The notes under the pieces were generated by a model. It did not search any database and was not told the origin of the DNA. It worked only from the letters and a program-made list of their open reading frames with translations. Made by a program: the position numbers and the translations under genes. From Pseudohalioglobus sediminis (GTDB lineage: Bacteria; Pseudomonadota; Gammaproteobacteria; Pseudomonadales; Halieaceae), in contig NZ_VTUX01000003.1 in the NCBI RefSeq assembly GCF_008370495.1, forward strand, positions 186,001 to 250,000: 64,000 nucleotides of DNA, given 5' to 3'. Of the stretch, positions 8,344 to 16,047 are shown piece by piece; the first letter of the stretch is position 1; each line of letters starts with the position of its first letter.

Positions 8344-9180
8344 CTATTCACTGGCGCTCTCCTGTGCCGCCCTGGCACTGGCGCGACGCACCCAGCGCCC
8401 CATCAGCGTCAACAGCAACCCGGGCGCCACGCGCTCAAACAGGTACAGCAGTTTCGCGTCCACACCGATAAACAGTCGCCGCCGGCGCCGCCTGATAGCG
8501 CGCACGATCTGCTTGCCGGCACTGTCTGCCGAGGTGCCTCCGCGGGTTTCATCTGCCGCCGCGGCAGCGTCGCCCACGCCCAGAATGGCCACTGAATTCT
8601 GCTCCAGCCCGGTGCGAATCCCACCCGGAAAGACCGTCAGCACCTGTAACTCCTCCTCCGGGAACTCCTGGGACAGCGCCTCGGAGAAGGCACGCAGCGC
8701 GTACTTGCTGGCGCCGTAGCTGCTGTAGCCGGGGGCCGTGCTAAACGCGCCAATGCTGGCTACATTGACCAGTTGCGCCCTTTTTGACCTCCGTAACAAT
8801 GGCAGCAGGTATCGCGTTGTTTTGACCGCGCCACCGAAATTGACTGCCATGACACGGTCAAACAAGTCAGCGGGCATGGCTTCAAAATAATCGAAAACAG
8901 CGGTCCCCGCGTTATTGACCAGTATATCCACGCGCTGGAAACGCGCCTCCAGTTCACCGCGCACCCGCTGCAGGTCCACGTCGGAGGTCACGTCACAGAT
9001 GAAGCTCAGCGCGTCACCGGACAGCGGCGCGAAGGCCTCTACACAGGCATCCAGAGCCTCCTGACGGACGTCCAGCAAGGCCACCGTGCCCCCCTGCTCC
9101 GCCAGTTCGAGGGCCGTGTGCAGGCCAATGCCTGAGGCGGCACCCGTGACCACACATATACTGCCCGCCAGCGACTCCAT
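8344..9180 (-). CDS. SDR family NAD(P)-dependent oxidoreductase
   Basis: 278 residues of a classical short-chain dehydrogenase: TGAASGIG nucleotide-binding loop at 12-19, DVTS, NNAGTA at about 90, catalytic Ser in NVASIGAFS, and YGASK catalytic Tyr/Lys at about 155-159. The Arg-rich tail (AIRRRRRRLF) and the hydrophobic stretch LLYLFERVAPGLLLTLMG suggest membrane association. It follows the next SDR by 5 bp, so the two are probably co-transcribed and might act on successive steps. Substrate unknown. Confidence 0.88.
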   Translation of the reverse strand: MESLAGSICVVTGAASGIGLHTALELAEQGGTVALLDVRQEALDACVEAFAPLSGDALSFICDVTSDVDLQRVRGELEARFQRVDILVNNAGTAVFDYFEAMPADLFDRVMAVNFGGAVKTTRYLLPLLRRSKRAQLVNVASIGAFSTAPGYSSYGASKYALRAFSEALSQEFPEEELQVLTVFPGGIRTGLEQNSVAILGVGDAAAAADETRGGTSADSAGKQIVRAIRRRRRRLFIGVDAKLLYLFERVAPGLLLTLMGRWVRRASARAAQESASE

Positions 9181-9185
9181 CTTCC

Positions 9186-10010
9186 CTACTGCAGACCGTA
9201 TTCGTTGCGCATGAGCTTGTCGCGCACCCCGGCTGGCAAACGCGCAAGAGCACGCAGCATGCCGTTCTTACCACCGCCGTGGACAACACGCGGCGCCTTT
9301 TCCGCCAGCAGTTGGGGTGTGATATGTGCAGCAAAATCCGCCGCCGACATGGCCGAGCCATCCTGGCCCTCGAAGCGCTTGCGGATGCTCTGGTAGAACC
9401 GGTGGTAACGGGACTGCTCGCTGGCAAAGGCCTCCACGCCCTCGCCGGAGCGGGCCTCTATCTCTGTACTCACCGCCGCGGGCTGCACGGTGACCACATC
9501 GATACCAAAAGGATGCACTTCCATACGCAACACGTCTGACAGCATGTGCAGGCCCGCTTTGGTCGCGCAATACGTCGCCGTAAACGGCACCGGCAGTTCC
9601 CCCACCACGCTGCCCACATTCACGATGCGGCCCCCGCCGGCATCAGCCATGTGCGGGAAAATCGCCTGTATCATCGCTATGCAGCCGGTCAAATTGGTAT
9701 CGATCACGCCCTGCAGACGGGCAAGATCGGTTTCCACCAACGGTGCCGTGACACTCAGGCCGGCATTATTGACCAGCATGTCTACGCGACCCGCCCGGTC
9801 GTATACTTTTGCCAGCGCCGCCTGAATACTTGCCCCATCAAGGACATCCAGTTGCAGGGGGTGAAGATTGTCACGCGCGATATCGGCCAGGGTCTCCGGG
9901 CGCCGGGCGCTGGCGAACACTTCGCAGCCCGCGTCGGCCATGGCCAGCGCCAGCGCGCGGCCGATACCTGTAGAACAGCCGGTGATCAGGACGGTACGGG
10001 GGCGTGGCAT
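9186..10010 (-). CDS. SDR family oxidoreductase
   Basis: 274 residues; glycine-rich TGCSTGIG at 10-17, LDVLD, NNAGLS at about 83-88, catalytic Ser in NVGSVVGE and YCATK at about 145-149. C-terminal PAAVSTEI is typical of the retinol/17-beta-hydroxysteroid-dehydrogenase-like branch. It is the promoter-proximal gene of a minus-strand run reaching to 6661. It is divergent from the TetR gene at 10221, with an 18-bp palindrome between the two, so direct control by that TetR is likely. Confidence 0.88.
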   Translation of the reverse strand: MPRPRTVLITGCSTGIGRALALAMADAGCEVFASARRPETLADIARDNLHPLQLDVLDGASIQAALAKVYDRAGRVDMLVNNAGLSVTAPLVETDLARLQGVIDTNLTGCIAMIQAIFPHMADAGGGRIVNVGSVVGELPVPFTATYCATKAGLHMLSDVLRMEVHPFGIDVVTVQPAAVSTEIEARSGEGVEAFASEQSRYHRFYQSIRKRFEGQDGSAMSAADFAAHITPQLLAEKAPRVVHGGGKNGMLRALARLPAGVRDKLMRNEYGLQ

Positions 10011-10128
10011 AATTCTTTCCTCTCTTTCCCGGCTGCTGTGACGTTATTGTGGCAGCCCGGGGCGATTCGGGTTGGTCAGCCGATTAAAACAGGGCACAAT
10101 TCCCACTAGCCCAGCGAACACTTATTGT

Positions 10129-10146
10129 TGAAAATATATCTTTTCA
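10129..10146. promoter_or_regulatory. 18-bp palindromic operator candidate, site 1
   Basis: TGAAAATATATCTTTTCA has perfect 6-bp TGAAAA/TTTTCA arms. It lies in the divergent region between the SDR gene ending leftward (start 10010) and the TetR gene (start 10221). The same palindrome recurs at 11737-11754 and 15963-15980. Confidence 0.6.
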
Positions 10147-10220
10147 GTTGTCGCATGGCAAGCCAATTATCGGAAGCCCACGAGCGTTTAGCCGCGGACT
10201 TCACACTGCAAGGTGTATAC

Positions 10221-10886
10221 ATGAACAAATCCAACCGCTCTACCGCCACCCTGCCGCGAGGCGATTTCTCACGGGGGCCCGGCAAAAGCCTGACCAAGGA
10301 ACAGCGTGACGAGGAGCGCCTGGAGCGGCTGACCCTTGCCGCCTTCGACCTGTTCACCGAGCGCGGTTTCAGTCATACGCCGATTGAACTGCTTTGCAGC
10401 ACGGCAAACGTCTCCACACGCGACTTTTACAAGCTGGGCAAGAATCGGGAAGCGCTGATGGCGCAGGTGTACCAGCGTGTTGCGCGATTCGCGGAGACCT
10501 GCGTGCTGCAGGCACTGGCCAGTGCCCCGGTGGATGACTGGGACGCCCGCCTAGACGCCGCCATTGATGCCTGGGTGCACGCCTATACGCACGATGAACG
10601 CTACGCCCGCCTGTCCTACCTGGACTCAGTCGGCGTGTCCGATGAACTCGAGCAGATCCGGAGCGAAGCCCACGAACGCTTTGCTGCGTTGATTCGCAAC
10701 GAGTTTCACCAGCGCTTCCCGGAAAACGACAAGGTACTGGCAGGCAAGCTGCCGGTGGCGATCATCGGCGCCTGCAACGAACTGGTGAGAGACTGGCTGG
10801 GTACCAGGCCACGACCCAGTCCCGAGGCGCTGACCCGGGAGATCAAACTCCTCTATGGGGTGATCATTCAGGGTTTGGAAGCCTGA
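10221..10886 (+). CDS. TetR/AcrR family transcriptional regulator
   Basis: About 221 residues from the ATG at 10221 (AAGGTG upstream); an ATG at 10125 in frame would place the operator inside the gene. The HTH domain lies at residues 30-80: LAAFDLFTERGFSHTPIELLCSTANVSTRDFYKLGKNREALMAQVY. The C-terminal domain is helical and probably senses a ligand. The gene is flanked by SDRs on both sides and sits 75 bp from palindrome site 1, consistent with autoregulation and control of the SDR units. Control of the more distant sites is inference. Confidence 0.87.
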   Translation: MNKSNRSTATLPRGDFSRGPGKSLTKEQRDEERLERLTLAAFDLFTERGFSHTPIELLCSTANVSTRDFYKLGKNREALMAQVYQRVARFAETCVLQALASAPVDDWDARLDAAIDAWVHAYTHDERYARLSYLDSVGVSDELEQIRSEAHERFAALIRNEFHQRFPENDKVLAGKLPVAIIGACNELVRDWLGTRPRPSPEALTREIKLLYGVIIQGLEA

Positions 10887-10899
10887 ACCACAGGCGCCA

Positions 10900-11688
10900 C
10901 TAGTGCTGCGGGGACTTGAAGTTGCGAATGCCCTTTTCGCGCGATTTCTCCACGCTGGAAAGGAACACCTCCGGCAGCACCGTACACAGCTTGCCTTTCC
11001 ACTGGTCTCCTCCGGGGAGATAGGTTTCCAGCGGCTTTTTCACCAGCACATGATCGACAATTACATCAGCAACTTCGCTCGCATCCAGGGCGCGCTTGCC
11101 CTCGAACGTCAGCGCCGCGCGGTCATCGCCACGCTGCTGCTCGAGCATGTCGGTTTTGACGGCGCCCGGGCACACCAGGCTTACATTGAGTCCATGGGAC
11201 CGCAGGTCCCCGGCGGCAGCAATCGTAAAGCCGCGGACGGCGTGTTTGCTGGCGGAGTAAACGCCGTTGCCGGGTACAGCAAACAGGCAGGATGTCGAAC
11301 CGATGTTGACGATATGTCCACTGCCACGCCCACGCATCAGCCGCGCGGCGGCATCGGTGCCGTAAATGACGCCCCGCACATTGACGTTGAGTTGCAGGGC
11401 CACGTCTGCCGGGTCCAGTTCTCCGGTCACGCCCGCACGCAGCACACCGGCCACGTTAATCAGCGCATCGACCGGCTGCCTCGCCCAGACCTCGGCGAGC
11501 ACCGAATCCCAGGACCCGGCGTCGGCCACGTCCAACGCTACGCAGTCGACGCCTTCCCTCTCTGCGTAAACCCCCGCGAGAGCAGAAGCGTCGATATCGC
11601 AGGCGGTCACCCGATGCTGCTTTGCGCGACACGCGGCCACCACGGCAGCACCAATTCCGCGGGCTGCACCCGTTACCAAGACATGCAT
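10900..11688 (-). CDS. SDR family NAD(P)-dependent oxidoreductase
   Basis: 262 residues; TGAARGIG at 6-13, NVAGVL (variant of NNAG, with V in place of the second Asn), catalytic Ser in NIGSTSC and YSASK at about 143-147. CPGAVKTDM follows. It is convergent with the TetR gene (13-bp gap) and divergent from galT, with palindrome site 2 in the intervening promoter region. Substrate unknown. Confidence 0.86.
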   Translation of the reverse strand: MHVLVTGAARGIGAAVVAACRAKQHRVTACDIDASALAGVYAEREGVDCVALDVADAGSWDSVLAEVWARQPVDALINVAGVLRAGVTGELDPADVALQLNVNVRGVIYGTDAAARLMRGRGSGHIVNIGSTSCLFAVPGNGVYSASKHAVRGFTIAAAGDLRSHGLNVSLVCPGAVKTDMLEQQRGDDRAALTFEGKRALDASEVADVIVDHVLVKKPLETYLPGGDQWKGKLCTVLPEVFLSSVEKSREKGIRNFKSPQH

Positions 11689-11736
11689 GCTTTGACCCCT
11701 TATCGCTGCGGCTTCATCGGCGCAACCAATCCTTTT

Positions 11737-11754
11737 TGAAACGATATCTTTTCA
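11737..11754. promoter_or_regulatory. 18-bp palindromic operator candidate, site 2
   Basis: TGAAACGATATCTTTTCA matches sites 1 and 3, with one mismatch in the left arm (TGAAAC). It lies between the divergent SDR gene (start 11688) and galT (start 11836), about 80 bp from the galT start. Confidence 0.55.
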
Positions 11755-11835
11755 GCTGGCGTTGCAGCTGTCAATATAGAGTTGTTGAGGGCACCCAGTG
11801 GTGCCACTACGCCACAGCCACGGCAGGACCCGAGC

Positions 11836-12867
11836 ATGAAACCTACGGACTTACCGCATCGACGCCGCAACCCTCTCACCGGGGACTTCGTGCAGTTATC
11901 GCCCCACCGTATGCAGCGCCCGTGGCAGGGCCAGGAGGAGGCGAACGAACAGACGATGCGGTCGCGCTTCAGCAAGGACTGCCATCTCTGCCCCGGCAAC
12001 CAGCGCAGTTCCGGCCTCGACAACCCGGTCTACACCGGCACCTATGTCTTTGAGAACGACTTCCCTGCGCTGCTCGAAAAGGCAGCTCCCGGGGTTGCGG
12101 ATCACCCACTGTTACAGCAGGAAAGCGCCCGCGGCTGCTGTCGCGTCATCTGCTTCTCGCCGCGCCATGACCTGACCCTGGCGGAGATGGCTGAGACAGA
12201 TATCGTCGGCGTGATCGACACCTGGGCAGAGCAACACACAGAGCTGTCTGCCAGTTACCGCTGGGTGCAATTGTTTGAAAACAAGGGCGCCATGATGGGC
12301 TGCTCCAGCCCACACCCCCACGGGCAGGTCTGGGCGACGAGCGCACTGCCCAACGAGGCAGTAAAAGAACAACACAGCCAGCAGGGCTACTGGAGCGAAC
12401 ACGGAAGGGCCATGCTGCTGGACTACGCCGAACTGGAAGTGCAACGTGAGGAGCGGGTCGTCGTCGCCAACGATGAATGGCTGGTAGTAGTGCCCTTCTG
12501 GGCAGCCTGGCCGTTTGAAACCCTGCTGCTGCCGCGTTTTGCGGTTGCTCGCATCGATGCGCTGACGGCGACCCAACGACAGAGCCTGGCAGCCATACTG
12601 AAACGGCTGCTGGTGCGTTACGATAACCTGTTCGCCACCAGCTTCCCCTATTCCATGGGGTGGCACAACGCACCGGGGCCTGACACAGGGGACGCGCGGC
12701 ACTGGCAACTACACGCGCACTTTTACCCACCGCTGCTGCGCTCGGCTACCGTGCGCAAATTCATGGTGGGCTACGAATTACTGGCGGAAGCCCAGCGCGA
12801 TCTGACGCCGGAGCAGGCGGCGGAAAAGTTACGCCAGCAAGCGGAGCGGCACTACCGCGCTACCTGA
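11836..12867 (+). CDS. galT: Galactose-1-phosphate uridylyltransferase
   Basis: 343 residues from the ATG at 11836, which begins the family-typical PHRRRNPLTGDFVQLSPHRMQRPWQG. It transfers UMP from UDP-glucose to galactose-1-phosphate in the Leloir pathway. The catalytic motif CSSPHPHGQVWA carries the nucleophilic second His of HPH. Zinc ligands are suggested by CHLCPGN (C-x2-C) and HWQLHAHFYPPLLRS near the C-terminus holds the second conserved His motif. It is convergent with the galM gene (4-bp gap). The rest of the pathway present here is galK and galM; no galE is in the window. Confidence 0.95.
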   Translation: MKPTDLPHRRRNPLTGDFVQLSPHRMQRPWQGQEEANEQTMRSRFSKDCHLCPGNQRSSGLDNPVYTGTYVFENDFPALLEKAAPGVADHPLLQQESARGCCRVICFSPRHDLTLAEMAETDIVGVIDTWAEQHTELSASYRWVQLFENKGAMMGCSSPHPHGQVWATSALPNEAVKEQHSQQGYWSEHGRAMLLDYAELEVQREERVVVANDEWLVVVPFWAAWPFETLLLPRFAVARIDALTATQRQSLAAILKRLLVRYDNLFATSFPYSMGWHNAPGPDTGDARHWQLHAHFYPPLLRSATVRKFMVGYELLAEAQRDLTPEQAAEKLRQQAERHYRAT

Positions 12868-12871
12868 GCGA

Positions 12872-13897
12872 CTAGCGCAGCGAAAATGCATAGCGAGTAT
12901 GTTGGTGATAATGCTCTCCGGGATGTAACCATACCGATGGGAAATGATCGTGGTGTACCGCGTCGGGAAACATCTGGGTCTCCAGGCATATGCCGCCGAA
13001 TCGCGCGTAGGACGCACCGGCCTTACCGGGCACACCATTGAGGAAATTGCCGGTGTAGCACTGTATGCCGGGCTCGGTTGTGTATACCTGCAGGTACCTG
13101 CCGGACTCGGGGTCGTAGAGCTCCGCCGCGGGTTCCGGCTGGCTGCGGCGGGCTGCGGCGACAACGAAATTATGATCATAGCCGTCGGGCAGGACTTGCA
13201 GGTCGCGCCCCAGTGCCCTGGCACGGCGAAAATCAAACGGCGTATCCGCGACCGGCAGGACACGCCCGGTCGGAATCAGTTCCGGGTCCACCTCGAGATA
13301 ATGCTCAGCATGCAACGCCAGCGTATGCTGCAGTACCGAGTCATGGCAGGCCAGGTTCCAGTAGCTGTGGTTGCTCAGGTTGCAGGGCGTCAGGGCAGAA
13401 GTCCGCGCACTGTAATCGATCTGCAGGCTGTTATCCTCAAGCAGCGTGTAGCGGACTGACACCGCCAGTTCACCCGGGTAGCCCCCGTCGCCATCCGGTG
13501 AGAGCAGGTGAAAATCCAGCGCGTTGCGCTCTCCGGCAATGGACTCGACCCGCCAGACGCGCTTGTCGAAGCCCTGATGCCCGCCGTGCAAGTGGTGTTT
13601 GCCGTCGTTGTGATCCAACTGCCATGTGCGCCCTTCCCGTGCATAGCGCGCATTGGCAATGCGGTTGGCGACCCTGCCCACTGTCGCGCCAAAGTACGGA
13701 GAGTGCTGGATATAGTCATGCAAGGTATCGCAGCCCAGTACCACGTCACCAAAGTGACCCTCTCGGTCCGGCACCCAGCATTGCATCAGGGTGGCGCCGT
13801 AATCCAGCAATCGCACCGCCATACCGGCCGTATTGCGCAGGGTATAGACATACACCGCCTCTCCCGCGGGCGTCAGCCCAAACAGATCCTGCTGCAT
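12872..13897 (-). CDS. galM: Aldose 1-epimerase (galactose mutarotase)
   Basis: 341 residues that interconvert alpha and beta anomers of galactose or glucose. The motif HHLHGGHQGFDKRVW (about 95-110), the catalytic His region LSNHSYWNLA (about 170-180) and the catalytic Glu region GGICLETQMFPDAVHH (about 305) are all present. The start overlaps the galK stop by 1 bp (TGATG), so the two genes are translationally coupled. It is the last gene of the phyH-galK-galM unit. Confidence 0.94.
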   Translation of the reverse strand: MQQDLFGLTPAGEAVYVYTLRNTAGMAVRLLDYGATLMQCWVPDREGHFGDVVLGCDTLHDYIQHSPYFGATVGRVANRIANARYAREGRTWQLDHNDGKHHLHGGHQGFDKRVWRVESIAGERNALDFHLLSPDGDGGYPGELAVSVRYTLLEDNSLQIDYSARTSALTPCNLSNHSYWNLACHDSVLQHTLALHAEHYLEVDPELIPTGRVLPVADTPFDFRRARALGRDLQVLPDGYDHNFVVAAARRSQPEPAAELYDPESGRYLQVYTTEPGIQCYTGNFLNGVPGKAGASYARFGGICLETQMFPDAVHHDHFPSVWLHPGEHYHQHTRYAFSLR

Positions 13898-15078
13898 CAG
13901 CTCAGCGTTTCCTGTGCCAGCAACCCCGCCCCCGGCGCCGGTTGCACCGGGTAGATATCCGCTTCTATACCGCTGGCGTGGCGATAGCCTGAGCCTGTCG
14001 CCGCGATGAACTCATTGACGTCGGCGCTCGCCACCAGGGCCAGCATGCAGCCGCCAAAGCCAGCGCCGGCCTGGCGTACCCCGACCACCCCGGGTGCCGC
14101 CATAGCCGCCGCGTACATCTGCTCCATCTCGGGAATAGTGATTTCGTAGAGGCCCCTGGCTCCCGCGAAGGATGCCGCGCACAGCTCGCCAATGACTTGC
14201 AGGTCCCCATCGCGCAGGGCATCAGCCATGCGCAAAACCCGCGCGTTCTCTTCCACCACGAAGCGACAGCGCCGCGCCACCAGCGGATCCAGGAGCGTGG
14301 CAAGCGTATCGAACTGGTCCGGCGTCAGGTCGCGCAGGCAGGTGATCTCGGGCCGGGCCCGGCGCAGCACCGCCATGCCCTGCTCGCAGCTGCTGCGCCG
14401 CTCGCCATACTCGGAACCCGACAACTCCCGATGCCTGTTGGTATTACAGATCACCGGCACCAGACCAGCGGGTATCGGGGCGTATTGATGGCGCAGGTCA
14501 CGACAGTCCAGCAGTAGCATGGAGCCCTGCTCACCGAGGATCACACTGTACTGATCGAGAATGCCACAGTTGACACCAACGGTTTCGTTCTCGGCGCGCT
14601 GGCACAGCAGCGCCATGCGCACCGGCTCCATGACAGTACCGGCGAGTGTTGTCAGCAACACGGCGCTCGCCGCCTCCAGGGACGCTGACGAACTCAGGCC
14701 ACTGGCAATCGGCACCGTTCCGTGTACCAGCAGGTCACAACCCCGCAGCGTCATACCTTCATCCTGCAGCGCCCTGATCACCGCCTGTACATACACCGGC
14801 CAGCCCGCGAGCGGGGAGGCCGGCACTGCTGAGAGATCGAGTTCGGCAGCTTCGGGCAGGTTCAGGGATGCCATGCGCACCCGGCTGTCATTGCGCGGCG
14901 CCGCAGCGATCCAGGTATCGCGATCAATAGGCACGGTGAGCACGAAACCACCGTTATAGTCGGTATGACTACCCATGGCATCCACGCGGCCAGGCGCGCG
15001 CACCCAGTGCGTGGCACTTCGAGAAAACCGTTGCTGAAACGCATCGGCCATGCGCTGGCGGCGCTGCACGCTGTTCAC
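13897..15078 (-). CDS. galK: Galactokinase (GHMP kinase) with variant sugar-binding motif
   Basis: 393 residues from a GTG start that overlaps the phyH stop (GTGA). The GHMP signature PIASGLSSSASLEAAS (about 125-140) and the third motif RQAGAGFGGCMLAL (about 345-358) are intact. The N-terminal galactokinase signature reads RAPGRVDAMGSHTDYNGG rather than the usual RVNLIGEHTDYN: Asn to Asp and the sugar-contacting Glu to Ser. Context with galT and galM supports galactose phosphorylation, but the altered motif leaves room for a related sugar. Confidence 0.87.
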   Translation of the reverse strand: MNSVQRRQRMADAFQQRFSRSATHWVRAPGRVDAMGSHTDYNGGFVLTVPIDRDTWIAAAPRNDSRVRMASLNLPEAAELDLSAVPASPLAGWPVYVQAVIRALQDEGMTLRGCDLLVHGTVPIASGLSSSASLEAASAVLLTTLAGTVMEPVRMALLCQRAENETVGVNCGILDQYSVILGEQGSMLLLDCRDLRHQYAPIPAGLVPVICNTNRHRELSGSEYGERRSSCEQGMAVLRRARPEITCLRDLTPDQFDTLATLLDPLVARRCRFVVEENARVLRMADALRDGDLQVIGELCAASFAGARGLYEITIPEMEQMYAAAMAAPGVVGVRQAGAGFGGCMLALVASADVNEFIAATGSGYRHASGIEADIYPVQPAPGAGLLAQETLS

Positions 15079-15929
15079 TTGCGGGCTACAGGCGCCTTGG
15101 CGCGGCTATAGGTCAGTGGGTTGAGTTCGCTGGCCACCGCGTCGCCAGGGCGCAAGCCGGGCATCCAGCGCGTGATATCGCGTGCCTGGTTGGGATTGAC
15201 CGGCTCGGTGACGCGGCACCCGTCAGCCACCCAGATCACGGTCATCACCTCACGCATCAGGCCACTGCTGTTACCGGGCGCGGCATGCAGTGTCCAACCG
15301 GCATGAAACGTAGCATCGCCGGCGCGCATAGCGGGCTCGGACACAATCGGGTAGCCCTGCTCACGCACATGGTTGTCCAGCACCTCCTCGGACTGGTCAG
15401 AGATGGGCAGGTGGCCGAGATAACCCTTGCGGTGCGAGCCGGAAGCGAACTGCAACATGCCCATATCCCGGTGCAGGTCGACCAGGGGCAGCCACATGGT
15501 GATGGCATTGACGGTGTCTATCGGCCAGTAGTACTGGTCCTGGTGCCAGGGTGTGGGGCCACCCCCCGGTTCCTTGAACAGCGCCTGGTCATGGTAGATA
15601 CGCACACCCTCAACACCCATCAGATCAGCCGCGACCCGTCCCAGCTGCGGCGACAACACCTGTTCCGCCACCTCTTCATAACGCGCCCACAAGTTCATGT
15701 GTTTGAGAAAGGCCTTGCCGTAGGTATCACGCTCTTCCAGGGGCGACACCGATGCCGCGTCAAGATCTCGCTGCACCGCCGCCGTGACCGCATCGCGCAT
15801 AGCCGCCACTTCAGTCGGGGAAAGCAGCTCCCGGACAGTGACGTGCCCGTCGCGCCGATAGTCTGCCGCAGCATCACCATTGCACACACCACCGTCAACT
15901 GTTTGCTGTTGGGTGTTCATCACTCGCAT
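15075..15929 (-). CDS. Phytanoyl-CoA dioxygenase family (Fe(II)/2-oxoglutarate) protein
   Basis: 284 residues; the ATG has GGAG 5 nt upstream. The iron ligands are visible: H-x-D in TPWHQDQYYW (about 130) and the distal His in HAGWTLHAAPGN (about 215), with MWLPLVDLHRDMGMLQFASGSHR between. PhyH-family enzymes hydroxylate small molecules with O2 and 2-oxoglutarate. Being the first gene of a unit with galK and galM is unusual and suggests that it modifies a sugar-linked or aglycone substrate released by the divergent GH1 glycosidase. That role is inference. Confidence 0.86.
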   Translation of the reverse strand: MRVMNTQQQTVDGGVCNGDAAADYRRDGHVTVRELLSPTEVAAMRDAVTAAVQRDLDAASVSPLEERDTYGKAFLKHMNLWARYEEVAEQVLSPQLGRVAADLMGVEGVRIYHDQALFKEPGGGPTPWHQDQYYWPIDTVNAITMWLPLVDLHRDMGMLQFASGSHRKGYLGHLPISDQSEEVLDNHVREQGYPIVSEPAMRAGDATFHAGWTLHAAPGNSSGLMREVMTVIWVADGCRVTEPVNPNQARDITRWMPGLRPGDAVASELNPLTYSRAKAPVARK

Positions 15930-15962
15930 TTTTCTCCGTATCGGCAGCGCCTGCCGGTGACA

Positions 15963-15980
15963 TGAAAATAATTCTTTTCA
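15963..15980. promoter_or_regulatory. 18-bp palindromic operator candidate, site 3
   Basis: TGAAAATAATTCTTTTCA has perfect TGAAAA/TTTTCA arms. It sits 34 bp upstream of the phyH-galK-galM unit and 68 bp upstream of the divergent GH1 glycosidase, so one bound dimer could control both. Confidence 0.6.
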
Positions 15981-16047
15981 TTTGAACATGCAAGCCGTAA
16001 CCTTTGCGAAAAAAAAAAAGCATCAACCGCTGTCATGGAGAAAGTGT

